A stretch of DNA of 64,000 bases from Flavobacteriaceae bacterium (GTDB taxonomy: Bacteria > Bacteroidota > Bacteroidia > Flavobacteriales > Flavobacteriaceae), in the NCBI GenBank assembly GCA_020346245.1, contig CP070778.1, forward strand, positions 1 to 64,000, read 5' to 3'. Within the stretch, counting starts at the first letter, position 1; each line of letters opens with the position of its first letter. The notes beneath the pieces are model-generated. The model was not told where the DNA came from. It did not search any database and was given only the letters and a program-made list of their open reading frames with translations. Shown piece by piece: positions 7,248-16,435 of this stretch. Made by a program: the position numbers and the translations under genes.

Positions 7248-8636
7248 ATGAAAAAAACACAAAACGCTCATTTTTACTACACTACAATTCTTATACTATT
7301 ACTTACTTCGCTGGGATGTTCAGATTCCAAAAAAGACAATGTTCCCTGGATTTCCTTGTTTGATGGGGAAAACTTTAATGGCTGGACAATTAAAGGAGGA
7401 GAAGCGTCCTATGAAATAAGGGATAAAGTAATTGTAGGCATTACTGTACACGATACCCCAAACACCTTTTTAACCACAGATAAAATGTATGATAATTTTA
7501 TTCTGGAATTAGACTACAAAGTAGATTCCACAATGAATTCTGGTATTCAAATTCGAAGCAATAGTTTCCCTCATTACAGAAATGGTCGTGTTCATGGTTA
7601 CCAGATTGAAATAGATCCTTCAGATAGGGCATGGAGCGCGGGAATCTACGACGAAGCCAGAAGGGGCTGGTTAAACACCATGGCTAATAATCCAAAAGCC
7701 CAACAGGCATTCAAGCAAAACGAATGGAATCACTATAGGATTGAAGCTATTGGAGATACACTTAAAACCTGGATTAATGACGTGCCCGCCTCCTTTTTGA
7801 TAGATGAGAAAACCAAAAGTGGCTTTATTGGATTGCAAGTGCACAGTATAGGAAAAGACCAAAAGGCAGGAACAGAAATTCAATGGAAAAATATAAATAT
7901 CCTTACAGACAGCCTTGCCAAATATTCAAGGAAAAGCCCACTGATACCAATTATTACAAAAAACCAACTCACTTTAGACGAAGAAAGAAATGGCTGGAAA
8001 CTCCTTTGGGATGGTGCCACACACAAAGGTTGGCGGGGGGCACGCATGGATGACTTCCCTACTGAGGGCTGGGTTATAGAAAATGGTGAGCTTATTGTGT
8101 TGTCATCGGGAGGTGAAGAATCTGCAGCGGGTGGAGACATTGTTACCGAGGAACTATATGGCAATTTTGAACTGAAGTTGGATTTTAAACTTACCAAGGG
8201 CGCCAATAGCGGAATTAAATATTTTGTGGATACAGATATAAATAAAGGTCCTGGATCATCTATAGGTCTGGAATACCAAATTCTGGATGATGAAAATCAT
8301 CCCGATGCCAAGTTGGGCAATCATGAAGGAAGCAGAACACTGGCATCCTTGTACGATCTCATAAAAGTTGACCCGGATAAACCTGTGAATCCTATTGGCG
8401 AATGGAATCATGCGCGTATCGTTTCCATAGATAACCATGTGGAACATTGGTTAAATGGTATGAAAGTTTTAGAATATGAACGAAAAAGTGATTCTTATAA
8501 AAAATTGGTGGCAGAAAGTAAATATAAAGTCTGGCCTAATTTTGGTGAAGCAGATCAAGGCCATATATTACTTCAGGATCATGGTGATCGTGTTGCATTC
8601 AAAAATATTAAAATAAGACCAATCCTAAGCGAATAA
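7248..8636 (+). CDS. tandem DUF1080 (3-keto-disaccharide hydrolase-like) lipoprotein
   Basis: This 462-residue lipoprotein (signal ending SLGC, Cys24) carries two concanavalin-like DUF1080 domains, about residues 33-218 and 245-460. Each starts with a W-x-SLFDG or W-x-LLWDG motif followed by GW, and each ends with a KNI(N/K)I strand. Pfam names the family 3-keto-disaccharide hydrolase. Members bind glycans or cleave 3-keto-glycosides in the periplasm. It heads an operon: the next gene starts three bases after its stop and encodes a Tat-exported Gfo/Idh/MocA oxidoreductase. Such an enzyme could make 3-keto sugars. Which of the two domains is catalytic cannot be told from the sequence. Confidence 0.88.
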   Translation: MKKTQNAHFYYTTILILLLTSLGCSDSKKDNVPWISLFDGENFNGWTIKGGEASYEIRDKVIVGITVHDTPNTFLTTDKMYDNFILELDYKVDSTMNSGIQIRSNSFPHYRNGRVHGYQIEIDPSDRAWSAGIYDEARRGWLNTMANNPKAQQAFKQNEWNHYRIEAIGDTLKTWINDVPASFLIDEKTKSGFIGLQVHSIGKDQKAGTEIQWKNINILTDSLAKYSRKSPLIPIITKNQLTLDEERNGWKLLWDGATHKGWRGARMDDFPTEGWVIENGELIVLSSGGEESAAGGDIVTEELYGNFELKLDFKLTKGANSGIKYFVDTDINKGPGSSIGLEYQILDDENHPDAKLGNHEGSRTLASLYDLIKVDPDKPVNPIGEWNHARIVSIDNHVEHWLNGMKVLEYERKSDSYKKLVAESKYKVWPNFGEADQGHILLQDHGDRVAFKNIKIRPILSE

Positions 8637-8639
8637 ACA

Positions 8640-9968
8640 ATGACTACAAGAAGAGATTTTATTAAAAAAACCACTGTCGGCAGTGCCGCCATTACCTTAG
8701 GGACTTTTGCCCTGCCAGGAAACCTGAATGCAGGCATATTAGGAGCCAATGATCAATTGCAGGTAGCGGTTATAGGAGTAAGAAGTAGGGCTAAGGCTCT
8801 GACCATGGGTATTTCCAAAAGTCCAAATGTAAAGATCATTTACAATTGCGATGTAGATGACACCATAATAGAGGCACACAATATTTGGTGTCAGGAAAAA
8901 ATTGGTTACGTTCCTAAAGTGGAGAAGGATTTTAGAAAAATGCTGGAAGATAAAGATGTGGACGCCGTATTCATAGCAACACCGGAACACTGGCATGCCC
9001 CTATGGCCATAATGGCAATGCAAGCTGGAAAACATGTTTATGTTGAAAAGCCTTGTAGTCATAATCCTTACGAGAATGAATTATTGGTTGCTGCTCAAAA
9101 AAAATACGGGAAGAAAGTACAAATGGGCAACCAGCAACGTTCCGCTCGAACTTCTATTACTGCGATAAAGGATATTAGAAAAGGTATTATTGGAGATGTA
9201 TATAAAGGAGAGGCTTACTACTCCAATAGCCGATCATCTATAGGAAACGGGGTAAATATAGCTGTACCACCTACTTTAAACTGGGATCTGTGGCAAGGAC
9301 CAGCTCCACGAAAAGCTTATAAAGATAATATTCACCCATACAATTGGCATTGGTTCCGCAACTGGGGAACAGGTGAAATTCATAATAATGGCACTCATGA
9401 AATAGATATCTGCCGATGGGCATTGGGTGTTGATCTTCCTGAAACTGTTACTTCTTTTGGAGGCAAATACGCTTATGATGATGATTGGCAATTCCCTGAC
9501 AACCAACAGGTGACATATACCTTCGGCGACAATAAGTTCATAACCTGGAATGGCCACAGCCGGGGAGTAATGAAGCCCGAACAACCAGGAAGAGGTGCCA
9601 CCATTTATGGCAGTAAGGGTACAATAGAGCTTAGCAGGCAGAGCTATAAATTGTATGACTTAGATGGAAGACCCATCAAATTTGAATTTGAAACAGGTGG
9701 GAGTGCAACAATAGATACAATGGGTGCCGGCGATCTGGATGGCATGCATATTGCAAATTTCTTTAACGCCATTAGGCTGGATGAAGTACAAAATTCGCCC
9801 ATAAAAGACGCAAGTATAACTACAATGCTTTGTCATCTGGGAAATATGGCCCAGGATGCCGGAGAAACACTTAAGGTGGATACGGAGACAGGTAAAATCC
9901 TGAATAACAAGAAAGCAATGGAGGCCTGGAAAAGGGATTATGAAAATGGCTGGGAACCAAAATTATAA
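8640..9968 (+). CDS. Tat-exported Gfo/Idh/MocA family oxidoreductase
   Basis: This 442-residue protein has a twin-arginine signal (TTRRDFIKKT, then a hydrophobic stretch to about residue 26), a Rossmann NAD(P)-binding domain and a C-terminal alpha/beta domain. The EKP motif is intact (residues 136-138, VEKPCSHN). The glycine loop is degenerate: GVRSRA at 46-51 in place of GxGxxG. The family oxidises or epimerises sugars, and some Tat-exported members (GH109) cleave glycosides by an NAD-dependent mechanism. The gene lies three bases after the DUF1080 gene and 11 bases before a second family member. The substrate is unknown, probably a sugar or glycoside. Confidence 0.9.
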   Translation: MTTRRDFIKKTTVGSAAITLGTFALPGNLNAGILGANDQLQVAVIGVRSRAKALTMGISKSPNVKIIYNCDVDDTIIEAHNIWCQEKIGYVPKVEKDFRKMLEDKDVDAVFIATPEHWHAPMAIMAMQAGKHVYVEKPCSHNPYENELLVAAQKKYGKKVQMGNQQRSARTSITAIKDIRKGIIGDVYKGEAYYSNSRSSIGNGVNIAVPPTLNWDLWQGPAPRKAYKDNIHPYNWHWFRNWGTGEIHNNGTHEIDICRWALGVDLPETVTSFGGKYAYDDDWQFPDNQQVTYTFGDNKFITWNGHSRGVMKPEQPGRGATIYGSKGTIELSRQSYKLYDLDGRPIKFEFETGGSATIDTMGAGDLDGMHIANFFNAIRLDEVQNSPIKDASITTMLCHLGNMAQDAGETLKVDTETGKILNNKKAMEAWKRDYENGWEPKL

Positions 9969-9979
9969 GTAAGATATAT

Positions 9980-11170
9980 ATGAAGCGTAGAGAATTTGTG
10001 ATCAAAAGCGGTCTGGCAACTGCCTCTATTGGTACTGCAAGTTTTATGGTATCCGGGATGGTATCTCCTGGAAAAGGCACAGATATAATAAACATTGGTG
10101 TTATTGGTACAGGAGACCGCGGGGGCGGACTTATAAACGTAATGAATACTATTCCTGAATTAAACGTAGTTGCCTGCTGTGATGTTTTGCCTTTCAGACT
10201 TCAGAAAGGAATTTCAAATACCTCTGGAAAAGCAAAAGGATATTCGGATTACCGCAAACTTCTGGATCGGAAAGATATAGATGCTGTTTTGATTGCTACT
10301 CCTTTTAATACACATGCGCAAATAGCAATGGAAGCAATTGATGCAGATAAGCATGTTTTTTGTGAAAAGACGTTAGCCAAAGGATTTGACGGAATAATAC
10401 AAATAAGAAACAAAGTAAAAAGTTCGGATAAGATCTTCCAAACCGGACATCAGTACCATAGTTCTCATTTATACCGCCATGTTGTAAACCTCATCCAGAA
10501 TGGCAAAGTAGGAAAAGTAATTGCTATTGAATGTCAATGGAACCGAAATGGAAACTGGAGGAGACCGGTGTCTGATTCTAAATTAGAACGAGCAATTAAC
10601 TGGCGCATGTATCGAGAATATTCCGGTGGTTTGGTGGCCGAATTATGTTCTCATCAGATTGATTTTACAAATTGGGTTCTAAATGCAACACCAGACAAGG
10701 TATTAGGTGTTGGTGGAATTGACTACTGGAAAGATGGCCGCGAAACATTTGACAATGTACATCTTATCTATAGTTATCCCGATGGGGTAAAAGCCTCTTT
10801 CACATGCTTAACCAGTAATTCAAAAGATGATTACCAAATAAAAGTGATGGGAGACAAAGGTACTCTGATCATTGACTACGTTAACGCATGGTTCTTTCCT
10901 GAAGGGAATTACAAAAAAGAAATTCAGGATGTTGACGGGGTTTCAGGAGCTACCGTTAAATGGGATGAAGGCAAAGGAATTCCAATTGATATAGAACATG
11001 CAGATCCAAGTGCCCAGGCTTTAATTGACTTTAAAACCAATATCTTAAATAATACAATTCCTGCATCTGACTTTGTTTCCGGTGCTAAGGCCGCTGCCTG
11101 TGTTCAGATGGGTTTAGATGCTATGTACGAGAATAAAATCGTGGAATGGAATAATGATTTGAATTTATAA
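9980..11170 (+). CDS. Tat-exported Gfo/Idh/MocA family oxidoreductase (second copy)
   Basis: This 396-residue protein has a twin-arginine signal (MKRREFVIKS) and a typical glycine loop GTGDRG (43-48). The usual EKP is replaced by EKT (129-131), which alters the lysine neighbourhood of the active site. Residues GHQYH and ELCSHQIDF in the C-terminal domain supply likely catalytic or substrate His residues. It is only distantly similar to the upstream paralog, so the two probably catalyse different steps. It is the last gene of the 7248-11170 operon. Export in folded form through Tat fits a protein carrying bound nucleotide. Confidence 0.9.
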   Translation: MKRREFVIKSGLATASIGTASFMVSGMVSPGKGTDIINIGVIGTGDRGGGLINVMNTIPELNVVACCDVLPFRLQKGISNTSGKAKGYSDYRKLLDRKDIDAVLIATPFNTHAQIAMEAIDADKHVFCEKTLAKGFDGIIQIRNKVKSSDKIFQTGHQYHSSHLYRHVVNLIQNGKVGKVIAIECQWNRNGNWRRPVSDSKLERAINWRMYREYSGGLVAELCSHQIDFTNWVLNATPDKVLGVGGIDYWKDGRETFDNVHLIYSYPDGVKASFTCLTSNSKDDYQIKVMGDKGTLIIDYVNAWFFPEGNYKKEIQDVDGVSGATVKWDEGKGIPIDIEHADPSAQALIDFKTNILNNTIPASDFVSGAKAAACVQMGLDAMYENKIVEWNNDLNL

Positions 11171-11214
11171 GCAGGGAGTGCTCAAACTCATGATGTTGAA
11201 GTTGAAGGCGCAGT

Positions 11215-12663
11215 TTATTTTTTCAGTAGGATTTCGCTATATCTGGAATCTATTACTATTGACTTTCCTGAGTCCTTTTGCATAAAATACCCGTTATGCA
11301 CAAAACTGTTTCCGTTTTTTTCAGATACCAATTTTAAATCTGATGGTCCTGAGTATGAAGAAGAAGTGCCGTCTATTGAAATATTAAATGCTGTCTGTGG
11401 CAATTGGCAAACAAATTCCCCATTTTGCACGGTTAATTCTAAATCCTCAAAATTATCAGCAATTGTATTGATCTCTATTGCGCCAAGATCGTTTTTTATT
11501 TGGGCACTTTTAAGTAACCTGTCTATTGTAACATCAGAAGAAGTAGCATTTAGGTTTAAGATATTTACGTCTTTTAAAGACACTTGCTCTGAGAAATTTA
11601 GGTTTAAATTCCCGTAATTCCATCGTTGAACAGATACTGGCGAATAGGAAGCCACAATTTTAGTCTTTTCTCCATCTATTGTGGAGGCAAGCAACCTTGA
11701 ATAAGACAAGGTTGCATTCATGTTTCTTGTATTTTCCGCCAATTTAACCTCCCCGTGGCGCACATTCATTTTAAGCTTCGTGGACTTAGGCATTTTAATT
11801 TTTATGGTCTTTTTTACTTTATAATTTCTTCTTTCACCATCTGCAGACCGATAAAAAACATTAGGGCCATCCTTCCCTTGCTTTGATATAATAACATTCT
11901 TGTGAACTTTACGATGTTCTTCCATTGCTTCTCTTCTGGCTTCATGTGCCTCGCGCCTCAATTCCTGGGCTTCTTTTCTCATTTCTTCCCTTTCTTTGCT
12001 CATTTCCTCTCTTTCCTTCATCATTTCTTCCCTGGCAGCTTCACGCTCTTCTACCCTGGCCTCCATCTCCTTGCCCCATGCTTCCATTTCCTTTTGATAC
12101 TCTTCATCAAAACCCTTTTCAAACTCTATGGCCCATTTTTCAATATACTTTTCACCTTCTTTCTCGTAAGCATCATAATCAAATTTCTCAATAACTATCG
12201 GCGGTACAGGTGGCATTGGAGGCATATCCTTTATAATTTCAGGAATATCCGGAATTTGTATATCTAAAAACAGCGGCTCCATATTAGGCATTTCCGGAAT
12301 GTCAACAACAATATGCTTATTGGAGCTGTCGTCCCAATAACTCCATGAATGCTCACCACTGGTTTTAATGGTTATTTCCTGGCTATTGCCCAGTATTTTT
12401 ATTCCCTCCTTGCTAAAATAAGCTTCTGCCTCCTCAGGGGTGGCTCCCTCAAGTTCAATTGTAGCTTCTATAACTACCTGATTTTTATTCCAGGTTTCAA
12501 ATTCAATATCGGCATGACTCGTGTTGATATCTACAACAGCCTCATCCCCTACCGTAAACGTTTCTTTGTACGTTTTCGATTTTATTTGTCCATAACTGGC
12601 CATTGCAAAAAGGCAACAGCTAAGAACCAAACTTTTAAACACTTTGTGATGTAACTTGTTCAT
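11215..12663 (-). CDS. exported DUF4097-like beta protein with long charged helix
   Basis: This 482-residue protein has a signal peptide (1-25, ending ASYGQ). The N-terminal (27-120) and C-terminal (257-480) parts are repetitive beta strands like DUF4097/adhesin-type domains. Between them lie a proline-rich linker (121-157) and about 90 residues of extremely charged helix (165-255) with repeated EEM-KERE and RREA units. It has no membrane anchor. It is the last gene after a sigma factor and a membrane anti-sigma-like gene, overlapping the latter by 29 bases, which suggests a role in that signalling circuit or as its target. Exact function is unknown. Confidence 0.75.
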   Translation of the reverse strand: MNKLHHKVFKSLVLSCCLFAMASYGQIKSKTYKETFTVGDEAVVDINTSHADIEFETWNKNQVVIEATIELEGATPEEAEAYFSKEGIKILGNSQEITIKTSGEHSWSYWDDSSNKHIVVDIPEMPNMEPLFLDIQIPDIPEIIKDMPPMPPVPPIVIEKFDYDAYEKEGEKYIEKWAIEFEKGFDEEYQKEMEAWGKEMEARVEEREAAREEMMKEREEMSKEREEMRKEAQELRREAHEARREAMEEHRKVHKNVIISKQGKDGPNVFYRSADGERRNYKVKKTIKIKMPKSTKLKMNVRHGEVKLAENTRNMNATLSYSRLLASTIDGEKTKIVASYSPVSVQRWNYGNLNLNFSEQVSLKDVNILNLNATSSDVTIDRLLKSAQIKNDLGAIEINTIADNFEDLELTVQNGEFVCQLPQTAFNISIDGTSSSYSGPSDLKLVSEKNGNSFVHNGYFMQKDSGKSIVIDSRYSEILLKK

Positions 12664-13219
12664 TTTCTGATGATTTTAATTGATCTAATTTTAATTTTAA
12701 CTTCTGCAATAACTGTAATCTTAATTGTAGGTTTTTAATAAGAGCATTAATGGTCTGATCATTGGGACCAATTTCATTTAATTCAATATTCAGTCTTTCG
12801 TATTCCTTATCAAGCTCAGACAATCGGGACATGAAGTCATCTACGAGGGCCTTATTTTCATCAGAAACCTCCAAACGGGATAATTCCAAATTAATATTGG
12901 CCACATAGTAGTTTTCTATTTTCTTCAAGTCAGGTGACAGGTCCCCCAGGGAATACCCCTGCGGTTGCTTATTCTCTGTTCCTTTATCAACTATATCCGA
13001 AGGTTGGGGTGCCTCATAGCTAAAATTTATATACGTATAAATTCCTAGGCTAAAAAGCACTAAAATTGAAGCCGCAATTTTTATAAAATAGAAGGTTGAC
13101 TTTCTTTTAACCGGCAACTCCTTATCCAACCTATTTATAAACCGTTCCTCATGACCTTTTTTCATAGGGTGCTTTTGCCCTTTTTCTTTTTTGAATAATT
13201 CTCTAAGATCCTGTGCCAT
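12635..13219 (-). CDS. putative anti-sigma factor (single-pass membrane protein)
   Basis: This 194-residue protein has a cytoplasmic basic N-terminus of about 40 residues (with GHEERFINRL), one membrane helix (about 44-64) and a periplasmic helical, coiled-coil-like region rich in Leu and charged residues (about 100-185). It lacks the zinc-binding HxxxCxxC of classical ZAS anti-sigma factors. The call rests on topology and on overlapping the ECF sigma gene by 17 bases and the downstream exported-protein gene by 29 bases. It would hold the sigma factor inactive at the membrane until an envelope cue arrives. Confidence 0.65.
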   Translation of the reverse strand: MAQDLRELFKKEKGQKHPMKKGHEERFINRLDKELPVKRKSTFYFIKIAASILVLFSLGIYTYINFSYEAPQPSDIVDKGTENKQPQGYSLGDLSPDLKKIENYYVANINLELSRLEVSDENKALVDDFMSRLSELDKEYERLNIELNEIGPNDQTINALIKNLQLRLQLLQKLKLKLDQLKSSENEQVTSQSV

Positions 13220-13760
13220 AACGTCTTTCTTTTAATAATTCCTTTAAATGTCCTTTACCTCTGAGCAAGCGGGTTCTGGATGTGGTCTCTGTTAATTTCA
13301 ATATTTGCGATATCTCTTTATGATCATATCCCTCCATGAGGTAAAGCTGCACAACAAGTCGGTATTTCTCTGATAGTTCATTTATCGCCTCTTTAACCTC
13401 ATCAATTGATATCCCATCTTCTACGGTCCAGTCATCATCCTCCACAATATGAATACTATTCTCATTCAGCTCCTGGAAACGTTCCTTTTTCGTTTTAAGA
13501 AAATCGATACTCTTGTTAATGACAATTCGCTTTAACCATGCACCAAATGTTACTTCACCTTTGAATTGATCTATCTTTTGAAAAGCCTTAATAAAGGCTT
13601 CCTGTACAACATCTTCCGCGTCATCGGGATCATTCACAAATCGCTTTGCTACATAAAACATTCCCTCACAGTATTGCCTGTAAAGCCCTAATTGTGCTTT
13701 TCGATCGTTGGCTTTGCAACGCTCTACCAGATCTATTTGAAACATTTGGCCGGTTTCCAA
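13203..13760 (-). CDS. ECF RNA polymerase sigma factor
   Basis: This 185-residue protein has sigma region 2 (YRQYCEGMFYVAKRFVNDPDDAEDVVQEAFIKAF, around residues 24-57, with the DDAEDVVQE core) and sigma region 4 (LSEKYRLVVQLYLMEGYDHKEIS and a helix-turn-helix to about 175). It is typical of ECF sigma-24 family members. The promoter region is shared with the divergent aldose epimerase gene. Co-transcription with the anti-sigma-like gene is implied by the 17-base overlap. Autoregulation is likely for such operons but no binding site is identified here. Confidence 0.92.
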   Translation of the reverse strand: METGQMFQIDLVERCKANDRKAQLGLYRQYCEGMFYVAKRFVNDPDDAEDVVQEAFIKAFQKIDQFKGEVTFGAWLKRIVINKSIDFLKTKKERFQELNENSIHIVEDDDWTVEDGISIDEVKEAINELSEKYRLVVQLYLMEGYDHKEISQILKLTETTSRTRLLRGKGHLKELLKERRYGTGS

Positions 13761-13854
13761 TTTTAGGTATTAGTTGTTGTTATCTTAAGGACGAATGAAA
13801 AAACTACATGTTGCAAAAAACAAGTACTTTTAAGAAATTTTTAAAAAATTCGCC

Positions 13855-14763
13855 TTGCAACAAGTTACAATTAAAAACAATTTTATATCCTTAAGTGTCC
13901 TGGATTATGGCGCTATTGTTCAAAAAATTATGTTTAAAGGCAAGAATGGAAAAAAGCTGAATCTGGTGGTTGGTTTTGAAAATCCTGAAGACTATATTCA
14001 AGATCAAATAGCTCTGGGCGCCTGTGTTGGCAGATTTGCCGGGAGGATATCAAATGGAGGTTTTAGTATTAATGACACTACCTATAAATTATACTCGGAA
14101 CACGGGGTGCATCTTCATGGAGGAAAGCAAGGATTCAACAAAAAATACTGGACCCTGGACAAAGTTGTTCAGGATGAACAACCCTTGGTTACATTGAGTT
14201 ACAAAAGCCCGCATATGGAGGAAGGCTATCCGGGAAACCTGAATGCAAGTGTGACTTATAAACTTATTGATAATGCGCTGCATATAATTCATGAAGCAGT
14301 GACGGACATGTCTACCGTAGTAAATTTGACCAACCATTCATACTTTTGCCTGGATAATACAAATTCCATTGATCACTATGAGTTACAATTGGAATGCCCT
14401 CAAATAGTAGAGACCCGTACTAATTTACTACCTACCGGGAATTTAGTTTCCGTTTCGGATACGGATTATGACTTCCTAAATAGAAAAAAAATAGCCAAAA
14501 AACGCCTGGATACGCCCTATGTGGTTTCACAAGGTGCTAAAAAAGTGGCTGAATTATATTCGCCGGTTTCGGGAATACAAATGAAAGTTGAGAGCAATCA
14601 GCCGGCCGTAGTTGTCTATACGCCACTTGAATTTGGGGCTATTTGTTTTGAAACCCAAAACTATCCTGATGCACCGAACATTCAAACCTTTCCATTGGCA
14701 CTGTTGCATCCCGGAGAAACCTATAACAACCGGGCAGTTTTTACTTTTGATTTAGTAACTTAG
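13855..14763 (+). CDS. galM: aldose 1-epimerase (galactose mutarotase family)
   Basis: This 302-residue beta-sandwich protein interconverts alpha and beta anomers of aldoses. Family landmarks are GRFAGRISNG (N-terminal sugar-binding Arg), the catalytic His in VNLTNHSYF, and the C-terminal FETQNYPDAPN with the catalytic Glu. A TTG at 13855 is taken as the start, because the frame then begins just before the conserved LDYGA strand and no ATG is available upstream. It has no signal peptide, so it is cytoplasmic. A DUF2911 gene follows after 25 bases. Confidence 0.88.
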   Translation: MQQVTIKNNFISLSVLDYGAIVQKIMFKGKNGKKLNLVVGFENPEDYIQDQIALGACVGRFAGRISNGGFSINDTTYKLYSEHGVHLHGGKQGFNKKYWTLDKVVQDEQPLVTLSYKSPHMEEGYPGNLNASVTYKLIDNALHIIHEAVTDMSTVVNLTNHSYFCLDNTNSIDHYELQLECPQIVETRTNLLPTGNLVSVSDTDYDFLNRKKIAKKRLDTPYVVSQGAKKVAELYSPVSGIQMKVESNQPAVVVYTPLEFGAICFETQNYPDAPNIQTFPLALLHPGETYNNRAVFTFDLVT

Positions 14764-14788
14764 ACAAACTAATCAACACTACTGCGAT

Positions 14789-15349
14789 ATGAAAGTATTA
14801 AAATGGATTTTGATCATATTAGCGGCATTGGCCTTGCTTTTTTTCTTTGTGGGAATGCCCTATCTAAAAGAACAAACAAAGAAAAATAGCCCTCAAAAGA
14901 CCGTAGTATATACAAAAAATGGTATGGATCTTACTGTAAAATACAGCAGTCCATTTAAAAAGGGAAGGGTAATTTTTGGCGATTTAGTTCCTTATGATAC
15001 TGTTTGGCGTACTGGGGCTAATGAGCCTACTACTTTTACCACTAATTCTAAAATTTATATTATGAATAAAGAGCTTCCTGCAGGTACCTATTCGCTTTGG
15101 ACAATCCCCGGTACAGAAAGTTGGGAGGTTATTTTTAATAAGAATGTTCCAGATTGGGGGGTTACAATAATGAGTGGTGGTAAAGAAACAACAAGAATCC
15201 CGGAAGAAGATATAGTAAATGTTGCGGTGCCCAGCATTAATTTAGTGGAAACAGTTGAAAGTTTTACTATAGATTTTGAGGACACCGGACAATTATATCT
15301 CAGCCTCGATTGGGACAAAACCAAAGTTCGGGTGCCTATTAATAACTGA
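14789..15349 (+). CDS. DUF2911 membrane-anchored protein
   Basis: This 186-residue protein has one N-terminal membrane helix (about 5-25) and a DUF2911 domain. The domain contains a VWRTGANEPTTF motif and YSLWTIPG, both hallmarks of this Bacteroidota-rich family. Function is unknown; the domain is thought to be an extracytoplasmic beta sandwich. It sits between galM and meaB. The next gene's TTG start follows its stop after two bases, so these genes are probably one transcript. Confidence 0.85.
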   Translation: MKVLKWILIILAALALLFFFVGMPYLKEQTKKNSPQKTVVYTKNGMDLTVKYSSPFKKGRVIFGDLVPYDTVWRTGANEPTTFTTNSKIYIMNKELPAGTYSLWTIPGTESWEVIFNKNVPDWGVTIMSGGKETTRIPEEDIVNVAVPSINLVETVESFTIDFEDTGQLYLSLDWDKTKVRVPINN

Positions 15350-15351
15350 CA

Positions 15352-16398
15352 TTGAGCAAAGAAAAAAATAAAGTTTCAAAAGGGGTTCTCCAGGTAAAAA
15401 AGCACCGCAAAAAGAAACTCTCTGTTGAGGATCTTACCAAAGGTGTCCTAAGTGGGGATAAAGCTATATTAGCCCGTGCCATAACTGTAGTGGAAAGCAC
15501 CAGAGATGAAGACCTGAAGAAGGCCTATTCTTTAATTGAGAATTGCTTGTCAAAAAAATCTAAAAGTATTAGAATTGGTATAACAGGTGTACCCGGTGTT
15601 GGCAAAAGCACCTTTATAGAAATCTTCGGAAAAACCCTTACAAACCTAGGTAAGAAAGTTGCCGTATTGGCTGTAGATCCTACAAGCACCCTTAGCAAGG
15701 GAAGTATTCTGGGTGATAAAACACGTATGCAGGAGCTCGTTAAAGATCCTAACGCCTTTATTCGACCATCGCCTTCTGGTGATTCTCTTGGTGGAGTGGC
15801 CCGTAAGACACGGGAATCAGTGATCTTATGCGAAGCAGCCGGGTTTGATATAGTTTTAATAGAAACTGTAGGAGTTGGCCAAAGTGAAACCGCCGTGCAT
15901 AGTATGGTCGATTTCTTCCTGCTTTTAAAATTAGCAGGCGCCGGGGACGAGCTTCAGGGGATAAAAAGGGGCATTATGGAAATGGCAGATGCCATCGTCA
16001 TTAATAAAGCTGAGGGTGATAATCTGAAAAGAGCACAACGGGCAAAAGTGGAATTTGAAAGGGCATTGCAGCTCTACCCCCCAAAAGAAAATGGCTGGAT
16101 TCCAAAGGTAAGTACTTGTTCGTCCATTGAGAATACGGGCATAGTTGAAATCTGGGAGACGATTAAGAAATTTTTGGACACTACCACGAAAAGCGGGTAT
16201 TTTGAAAGCAACCGTCAAAATCAGAATAAATACTGGCTTCTGCAGACCATAAATGAACTTTTAAAACAACACTTTTTCCAGGTATCCAGTGTTAAAGAAA
16301 ATCTGGAATTGATGATGCAGCAGGTAGCTAAAGATAAGATCTCACCATTTAGGGCTGCCGAACTACTAATGGCAGGATATAAGAAAGAACTTAAATAA
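15352..16398 (+). CDS. meaB: MeaB/ArgK-type G3E GTPase (methylmalonyl-CoA mutase chaperone)
   Basis: This 348-residue GTPase has P-loop GITGVPGVGKST (76-87), the conserved VDPTS and DKTRM switch segments and a VINKAEGD base-recognition motif (NKxD variant). The family protects and repairs B12-dependent acyl-CoA mutases. The first 25 residues are unusually Lys-rich. The TTG at 15352 is chosen because no Met codon occurs until well inside the domain. No mutase subunit gene is in this window, so its client must lie elsewhere in the genome. Confidence 0.9.
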   Translation: MSKEKNKVSKGVLQVKKHRKKKLSVEDLTKGVLSGDKAILARAITVVESTRDEDLKKAYSLIENCLSKKSKSIRIGITGVPGVGKSTFIEIFGKTLTNLGKKVAVLAVDPTSTLSKGSILGDKTRMQELVKDPNAFIRPSPSGDSLGGVARKTRESVILCEAAGFDIVLIETVGVGQSETAVHSMVDFFLLLKLAGAGDELQGIKRGIMEMADAIVINKAEGDNLKRAQRAKVEFERALQLYPPKENGWIPKVSTCSSIENTGIVEIWETIKKFLDTTTKSGYFESNRQNQNKYWLLQTINELLKQHFFQVSSVKENLELMMQQVAKDKISPFRAAELLMAGYKKELK

Positions 16399-16435
16399 AA
16401 AGTATAAATTTGTCGCAACACTTTTATATACCAGA

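Noticed and set aside
11902-12267. Phe/His-rich plus-strand frame opposite the charged-helix gene
   Set aside because: It is the antisense shadow of the Glu/Lys/Arg repeat, which naturally keeps a frame open.
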